NCBI GenBank assembly: GCA_940337035.1
Contig: OW679197.1
Location: 42,910,466-42,974,465 of the forward strand
DNA: 64,000 nucleotides
Reading direction: 5' to 3'
Source: Agriotes lineatus
Lineage: Eukaryota; Arthropoda; Insecta; Coleoptera; Elateridae
Position 1 is the first letter of the stretch; the number at the start of each line of letters is the position of its first letter. The notes below the pieces were generated by a model. It worked only from the letters and a program-made list of their open reading frames with translations. It ran no database searches and was not told the DNA's origin. The position numbers and the translations under genes were made by a program. Of this stretch, positions 58,380-64,000 are shown piece after piece.

Positions 58380-59760
58380 AAGATCGCACCCCCCCTGACG
58401 GCTTCGCGTGATGCCGCCGTTGGGGGTGGCTTTGTTCTCGTTTCCGTCTTCTGCGTTAATTTATGTGTTTCGTTATTGTTGGTGCCTTATGAAGGAGTCG
58501 TATGCTATCGGTACGAGGGAATATCAGTTACAACAGCCGTGGGGAATTGAAGTGAATCAAGTTTTAGTTAAAACGTGGTTGGAGTTCTTTACCGTCGGAG
58601 GATAGCGAGATCTTCTAAGTTGTCGCCATGGGCGGATTTGTTCACGGACTCCTAACCAGACCATCGTTAACTAAGCATGACGTGTGTCGTTCTCGCTGTC
58701 GAGGGCTTTGCCCATTACCGCTGTGTACGTCGTCTACCCGTCTCGAGGGGATTATGATTGCATTCTACCGACCCCGTTTGCTGTCGTTACCATCTTTAAT
58801 ATCAAGGCTGAGTTCCGCATTCCATCTACTCTGGGATTCCCCGTTCCCGTTGTCGTTCATTTCTTCACGCATCTTAAGGCAGGTGCTTGGAAGGCAAAAC
58901 ACCCTACCGCGCCGACCGTCGATTACAGCCAGCTGAACTCCTACCAGGTAAACCATGCTTGTATTTTATGAAACTGTCGTGTATAACCTAGTGTTCTTTT
59001 CGTCAACGTTTTATGTAATTATCGTGCCTACTACATAGTGTTCGTTTCGTCACAAGTGTTGAACATTCCGGCTTAATATTACTGCTATAGTTAGCATTGT
59101 TGTTCGTATTGAAGTAACTTGTAACGTAAATTAGTAACTAACCCCTTTGATTATTTTTCTTGTAACTAGTCAAACATTTCATGTCCATTGTTACCTGCTT
59201 ATTTTATTTACTATTTGAATAGAGCTCATTGTTAAGTACTAATGTCTTTGATTTGTGTTGACGATATTTTGTTTGTTGTTGTGTTCCTTTTCAGTTAGTT
59301 GTAAAGGAGTTTAGCAGCTGCTTCAGGAAGTTCTTTCGTCAAGGTAAGTCAGTGCCGTGGCGTGTTAGCCGAACCAAGCTTGCCGAGTTGTTAGTGGGAA
59401 TTGAGCCCACACTTCTCCATTCAAGTGGGTTCGATTTAGTTAGTTAGAATGGAGTGGCGTCCTACATTTACCATCATTACACCCTTTTTGTATCGATGTA
59501 CAGCCCTAACTCGAAGGTAGAAAATAACCCGCCCTCCCGGTTGAGTTGAGTCGAGCAACCCTTCGTGTTACCGTCATCTAACGGGGTTAGGGCCTTGTAG
59601 TTTCGATCGATCTCCCGATTTTGTCGTTTTATCGTGTCGCGACTAACAAGTCCGGCTCTCGAGCGTATGATTTTGTTGTGCACGCTTGAGGGGTGGTTTG
59701 TTATGTCGTTGTGTCGTTTTTGTACGGTAACAAGCATGCTACACGAGGAATTTCTATAAA
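58380..59760 (+). repeat. Unclassified GC-richer repeat, related to the interior of 12.6-14.85 kb
   Basis: The segment 59330-59760 is homologous to about 14240-14640: ACAGCCCTAACTCGAAGGT, CCCGCCCTC, GGGTTAGGGCC, CCCGAT..TGTCG and the GTCGT(T/G)TTTGT(A/G)CGGTAACA block occur in the same order. The inverted pair GCCCTAACTC (59503) / GGGTTAGGGC (59584) is conserved in both. The upstream part (58380-58960) has balanced base composition and overlapping frames of 102 and 95 codons, one ending at a possible splice donor (ACCAG/GTAAAC, 58949). I do not recognise a protein. A retroelement terminal repeat or leader is one option. Confidence 0.4.
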
Positions 59761-59764
59761 TGAA

Positions 59765-60570
59765 GTAAATACTCAATTATGCTTTACGAATACAAAACAC
59801 TGCGATACAGCAATTGTCTTGCACTGTTGCAAACATTTCCCATAAAGCAATAAATACAACGCCTCGACGAATTCAGTAATTAACTTGTTATTATTAACTG
59901 AGAAGCAAGAAAATGGAGATATATTTTAGGAGGACGAGATATATATCATTTGACTCAGTTTGCAGAGTAGATTCCAAAAATATATAGAAACCGGAAATCG
60001 GATTTCTTTTCCGAGGTCGACTTCCGGTCAATTTTTTTTTAACTTTTAACTTTTTCCTTTATAGCTCCTGCAGTTTTTGAGATATTTAGCTCAAATTTGG
60101 AATACAGGTTACGCTGTAGGGCTTACATCATTGAGCATATCAAATGGTTGTGAGAATCTACAGGGAGATATTTTTTCAGGGGTCATGCTTCCATTTCTCC
60201 CCCTGAACTTTTTTGCGGTGCGCCGCTGTTAGATTCTAAAATACAAATTGAGTTTTCTGTTTTGTTTAGAATCTTTTTGTTCTCTTGCAGTTTTTTCGTG
60301 TCTGCAACCGTTATCGAGAAAAACAAGTATAAAAACGATTTTCTGTAATTTGCTAGACGAAATTTAAATTTTTAAAATGGTTTTAAACGTTAATTATGTG
60401 CTAATAAGTACACGGTAACAATTTATAGATTAGTTAAGGCACATCAGTTTTGAGTCATTATAATTTTTACCGCTACAATAACTTTACAACACATACGAGG
60501 GCTGTTCAACATGTTATCTACTTGAAATAAAAATGAATTTAATGAAATTAAATATTTTTTGCCACTTGTA
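59765..60570. other. Unassigned AT-rich DNA
   Basis: No features recognised beyond AT-rich sequence and a short GC patch at about 60200-60235. Confidence 0.4.
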
Positions 60571-60574
60571 AATC

Positions 60575-60743
60575 TTACTTCTTAGAACTTCTTCTCTAGA
60601 AGTTTTGAAAATAATGCCGTCCTCAGTCTGCAAAAAGCTGCTGGCACAGGTCTCATCTCTCTGACGTCACGGGTTGGTAACGTCAGCTAAAAGAGACGAT
60701 CAGTGTGGCCGTCGCGTGAGCTGTGTGCTGATCGTAGTTGTTT
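60575..60743. repeat. Right arm of the long inverted repeat pair
   Basis: Inverse of 56215-56391. It ends ..GCTGTGTGCTGATCGTAGTT. The RT pseudogene starts directly beyond it. Confidence 0.7.
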
Positions 60744-62282
60744 GATGATAATTGCCAACTGGAGACGATGGAGCTGACTCAAAGCGGACCCTACATAGCA
60801 ACCGACGAGGTGAGAGCAGCTATCAAAAGATTAAAAAACAACAAATCTCCGGGACCCGATAAAATACACGGTGAACTGCTAAAATTACTTGAGGATAGCC
60901 AACTCGAAATTATAACACGATTTTTAAACATGATTTACGACTCCGGTAATCTACCTAAAGAATGGTTACTATCAATATTCATACCCTTACCAAAGAAAGC
61001 AAACGCTAACAAATGCGAAGATCATCGTATTGTCAGCCTCATGAGCCACGTTCTGAAAATTTTTCTACATATCATTCATTGTCGTATATACAACAAACTA
61101 GAACAAAACATATCAGACGTGCAATTTGGATTCCGAAATGGTTTCGGAACAAGAGATGCACTTTTTAGCATTCAGGTCCTCATTCAGAGAGCTCGTGATG
61201 TCAATGCTGATATATTTGCTTGCTTTGTAGACTTTGAGAAGGCTTTTGATAGGGTACATCATGATAAACGGATTCCGATCTTGCGCACATCGAATGTCGA
61301 CGATAAAGACATAAGAATGATTTCCAATTTATACAAACACCAGAAAGCTATTCTTCGCATAGACGGTCAAACATCTGAGGAATTCAATGTGAGAAAAGGA
61401 GTACGACAGGGCTGTATATTATCTCCTGCTCTTTTCAATGCCTACTCCGAAAAATTGTTCCAGGAAGCCCTTGAAAACACAGATTATGGAATAAAAATAA
61501 ATGGAGAAGTGATCAACAATCTGAGGTATGCTGACGACACTGTTCTTCTTGCAGACAGTGCAGACAGCCTCCAGAGGTTAAGAGATCGGGTAACTTTAAC
61601 AAGCGAAAAATACGGAACGAAGCTCAACTGTAAGAAAACACAAGTATTAGTAGTCAGTAAAAATGCCAATATTGACACACAATTTTCAACAGGAGATACA
61701 CCTTTAATACGAACAGAGAGCATTACATACTTGGGAACCAGAATCAGCGATAGTTGGGATCACTCAATAGAAGTTAAATGCTGCATTGAAAATGCCAGAA
61801 GCGCTTTCAAAAGACCGAATAAGGTACTGTGCAACCTTTCGCTGAATATTGATCTTCGTCTTCGTGTTCTTAGGTGTTACATGTTCTCCATACTGTTATA
61901 CGGGCCAGAGGCATGGACACTTACAAATGCCTCCTGCAAGCGCCTAGAAGCATTCGAGATGTGGTGCTACGCATTTCATGGACATACCATATCTCCGACC
62001 ATGCAGTCCTATGTCGCTTGCAAAAAGAACCGGAAGTCATAACCACCATAAAACAAAGAAAGTTGTCCTACTTCGGGCACATCATGCGTAATGGTAAATA
62101 TCGCCTACTACAACTAATTCTGCAAGGCAAAATCAACAGTAAAAGAGGACCAGGACGCCGACGAATATCTTGGCTTAAGAACTTTAGGCAGTGGTCCGGA
62201 TTGACATCCGCAAAACTTTTTTGGCTCGGCTGTAAATAAAATAAAATGGGCTAGTGTGATCGCCAACATCCAAAGAGGATAG
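60741..62282 (+). pseudogene. Non-LTR reverse transcriptase, 5'-truncated and frameshifted
   Basis: The main frame is 60738-62042 (434 codons). Its first residues are likely not native, because the element begins directly after the inverted repeat. Motifs: NNKSPGPDKIHGELL (about 34-48), QFGFRNGFGTRDALF (about 129-143), ACFVDFEKAFD (about 161-171, catalytic Asp about 165), KGVRQGCILSPALFN (about 220-234) and LRYADDTVLLADS (about 262-274, YADD 264-267). A shift near 61970 moves the reading to the frame covering the C-terminal end (LRISWT, YFGHIMR, a GRRRISWLKN segment). A further shift near 62222 restores VNKIKWASVIANIQRG and a stop at 62282. No endonuclease is present. The clade is uncertain (RTE- or Jockey-group), and it is not the same family as the 17.6-21.1 kb element. 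Confidence 0.8.
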
Positions 62283-62284
62283 GC

Positions 62285-62505
62285 ACTTTCAGAAGAAAGA
62301 AGAAAGTTAAATAAATGTTGAACATCCTTATCACCTAACGAATTAAAAAACTAGATCATTCACGTCTATATACACATTTTAAGAAATAGAATTAATTCCT
62401 ATATCATACTTGTATTTGTCACACCAGACTACAATGTATATGTATTACTATTTCTACAATAGACGAAGGTCGAGTTTTATAAAAAATTCCATCTTTTAAT
62501 TTGTT
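62285..62505. other. 3' flank of the RT pseudogene
   Basis: Probably includes the element's short untranslated end (GAAAGAAGAAAGTTAAATAAATG). No clear target duplication was found. Confidence 0.35.
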
Positions 62506-62510
62506 TTGTA

Positions 62511-62969
62511 TACAGGGTGTTATGGAAATGAGTGCAAATATTTTAAACCGTAATAGAACTCGCTAAACTGAACAACTTCTCCATTTATAATTTTTTCGAA
62601 AACGCCCTCAAAGTTGAATTAAAATTCAAAACAGTTTTTCTCCAAAAATTCATACCAGCCTATGGAATAATATTTTAATTCAAACGCACAAAACACAAAA
62701 AAAAACATTTCTTCGATATGCAAACCAACAAAAACTGCATAAGTACTGATAAAACCTTTAGTTCAAATCTGGTCACCAACGACCCCATGTTTTTTGTGCA
62801 AGAACTTGTGTCGTTCACCTTTAACTTAGATTTGCTAACTAAGCGGCTTGTCAAATTTAGGGGAGATAAATGTGCGATTAAATGAAAAACGATAAATAGA
62901 AAAGTTGTTCCTTTTGGTGAGCTCAATCACTGGTTAAAATATTTGCACTTATTTCCATAACACCCTGTA
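62511..62969. mobile_element. MITE with TACAGGGTG ends, TA duplication
   Basis: Starts TACAGGGTGTTATGGAAATG and ends as the inverse ..ATTTCCATAACACCCTGTA, flanked by TA on both sides (62509-62510 and 62970-62971). The inverted match continues through GTGCAAATATTTTAAACC, about 42 bp in all. No gene; the 83-codon minus-strand frame inside has no motif. The ends are of a very common insect type, probably Tc1/mariner-related. Confidence 0.8.
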
Positions 62970-62974
62970 TAAAC

Positions 62975-64000
62975 CACACGAATAACCTCAATCAGTTGTA
63001 AAAAAGAGTATTAGAATATTTATAAAGCTGGCCTTCAGATTTGTTACGTAGCCTGTGTAAGTTTTTTATAGCTAAACAAAATATTAAAGAGGAGAAACCT
63101 TAACTAAACCATTAGCCCGAAAATGAGAACAAAAAATCAGGTAGGTGTTGAATTTTTTACTAACTTAAAACAGGTTAAACTTTTATTTCAATATTTTTGT
63201 TATTTTTAGAAATATTTAAAGTTTTTTAATTTATTAAAGCTTACTCGAAATACGGCACTGAGACAAATTTAGGTAAGATTCTTTTTTCTAATGTCATCCC
63301 TCTAATATATTCTAGCGTTATTGTTATCTTGTTTAAATATTTTTTAGATAACAAAGGTTCAATAGAATTCTTACCATAATACACTGTGTTGTAAATATTT
63401 TTACTTATTTATGGTAAACGGCCAAAATTCGATGACAACATTTAAACAGTGTAAAACACAAATAAAATATACCTAATTGCAAAATTCCATGCCTGGTTGA
63501 CTCATAAATTCAGTATGGGTATGATGTATGGAACTAGTACAATTTACAAATGCAGCATACGTTTACCACATTCTTGCATTGAACATTTTGCACATTTACA
63601 CATTCTTTGTCGATTGTCGCTTTCTTGCTGTGTAATGCTCATATGCTGATTTACCTTATACAGGGTGCTGCGTTGACGAACGAAACATACAAAACCCCCA
63701 TGCTAATTACGAGGCATTCAAATATTGGCTTCTTAGTGATTTTACACAAAATTCCATTAATTTGTTTAAAGAACAGTGCATAATGACACAATTTATGTAA
63801 TTTCAGATATTTTATTGTCCTAAACTTAAAATCAATAGATATTATTAGATATTTTTATAACATTACAAGGTGTTAAAGATGTTGATAAGATTTTTAAATT
63901 TGAAGTAAAAATATGAAAGCAACCTGGGCAATTTATTTCTCGAGCGTTAACAGTAATTTTATGAAATACGTATTTTTCCTCGTTTCTTATACTGCGTGTT
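62975..64000. other. Unassigned AT-rich DNA
   Basis: TATACAGGGTGCTGCGTTGACGAAC at about 63657-63681 looks like the left end of another TIR element that may continue beyond the window. No other features recognised. Confidence 0.4.

Noticed and set aside
58628..58936. 102-codon frame starting ATGGGCGGATTTGTTC
   Set aside because: It overlaps another open frame and a minus-strand frame of similar length in GC-richer repeat DNA. No homology is recognised, so I list it only as part of the repeat.

Overview
The window looks like a stretch of AT-rich arthropod (most likely insect) nuclear DNA with very low gene density. No bacterial-style operons, CRISPR, complete tRNA or rRNA genes, or confidently identifiable host genes are visible. 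Almost everything I can assign is transposable-element (TE) sequence of kinds typical of insect genomes: non-LTR retrotransposons, hAT and Tc1/mariner DNA transposons, a Crypton-like tyrosine-recombinase element, Helentron-like non-autonomous elements with GTCT/ACAG microsatellites, 5S-rRNA-derived SINEs and several TIR/MITE families. Most short open frames in the window are chance frames in AT-rich or repeat DNA.

Layout. 1-6 kb: a 5S-derived SINE, a nested dispersed repeat, a decayed RT fragment, a foldback, a degenerate Crypton-like recombinase with two short predicted introns (3.08-4.12 kb), a Helentron-like element and a second 5S-SINE. 7.5-11 kb: a decayed RT linker and a 2.8 kb hAT element (8154-10948) split by a 751-bp TA-flanked TIR element. 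12.6-14.85 kb: an unclassified 2.2 kb element with about 265-bp inverted ends. 15.9-21.2 kb: an RT fragment, a tRNA-like hairpin and a nearly intact full-length RTE-like retrotransposon (17594-21143, minus strand) bounded by a perfect 14-bp target duplication. 21.9-31.6 kb: the third 5S-SINE, a second Helentron-like subfamily, two hAT elements with perfect 8-bp duplications (24309-25752 and 28248-29566), a dispersed repeat and a tandem repeat, and another Helentron-like copy.

32-46 kb is mostly unassigned AT-rich DNA with an ORF1 fragment, a Penelope-type hammerhead-like motif, a hAT right end, an element with inverted minisatellite ends, and a tandemly duplicated mariner relic invaded by a 5'-truncated retrotransposon. 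47-64 kb holds another Tc1/mariner transposase relic, a hAT-type MITE with a palindromic duplication, a possible host exon (about 52.6 kb), a 4.5 kb interval bounded by about 170-bp inverted repeats (56.2-60.7 kb) that contains an RNase H-bearing RT relic, a longer RT pseudogene, and a MITE with TACAGGGTG ends.

The genes do not form a pathway. The window is a layered record of transposition, with at least five nested insertions visible. The best-preserved pieces, and so probably the youngest, are the RTE-like element, the three 5S-SINEs and the two hAT elements with perfect duplications.
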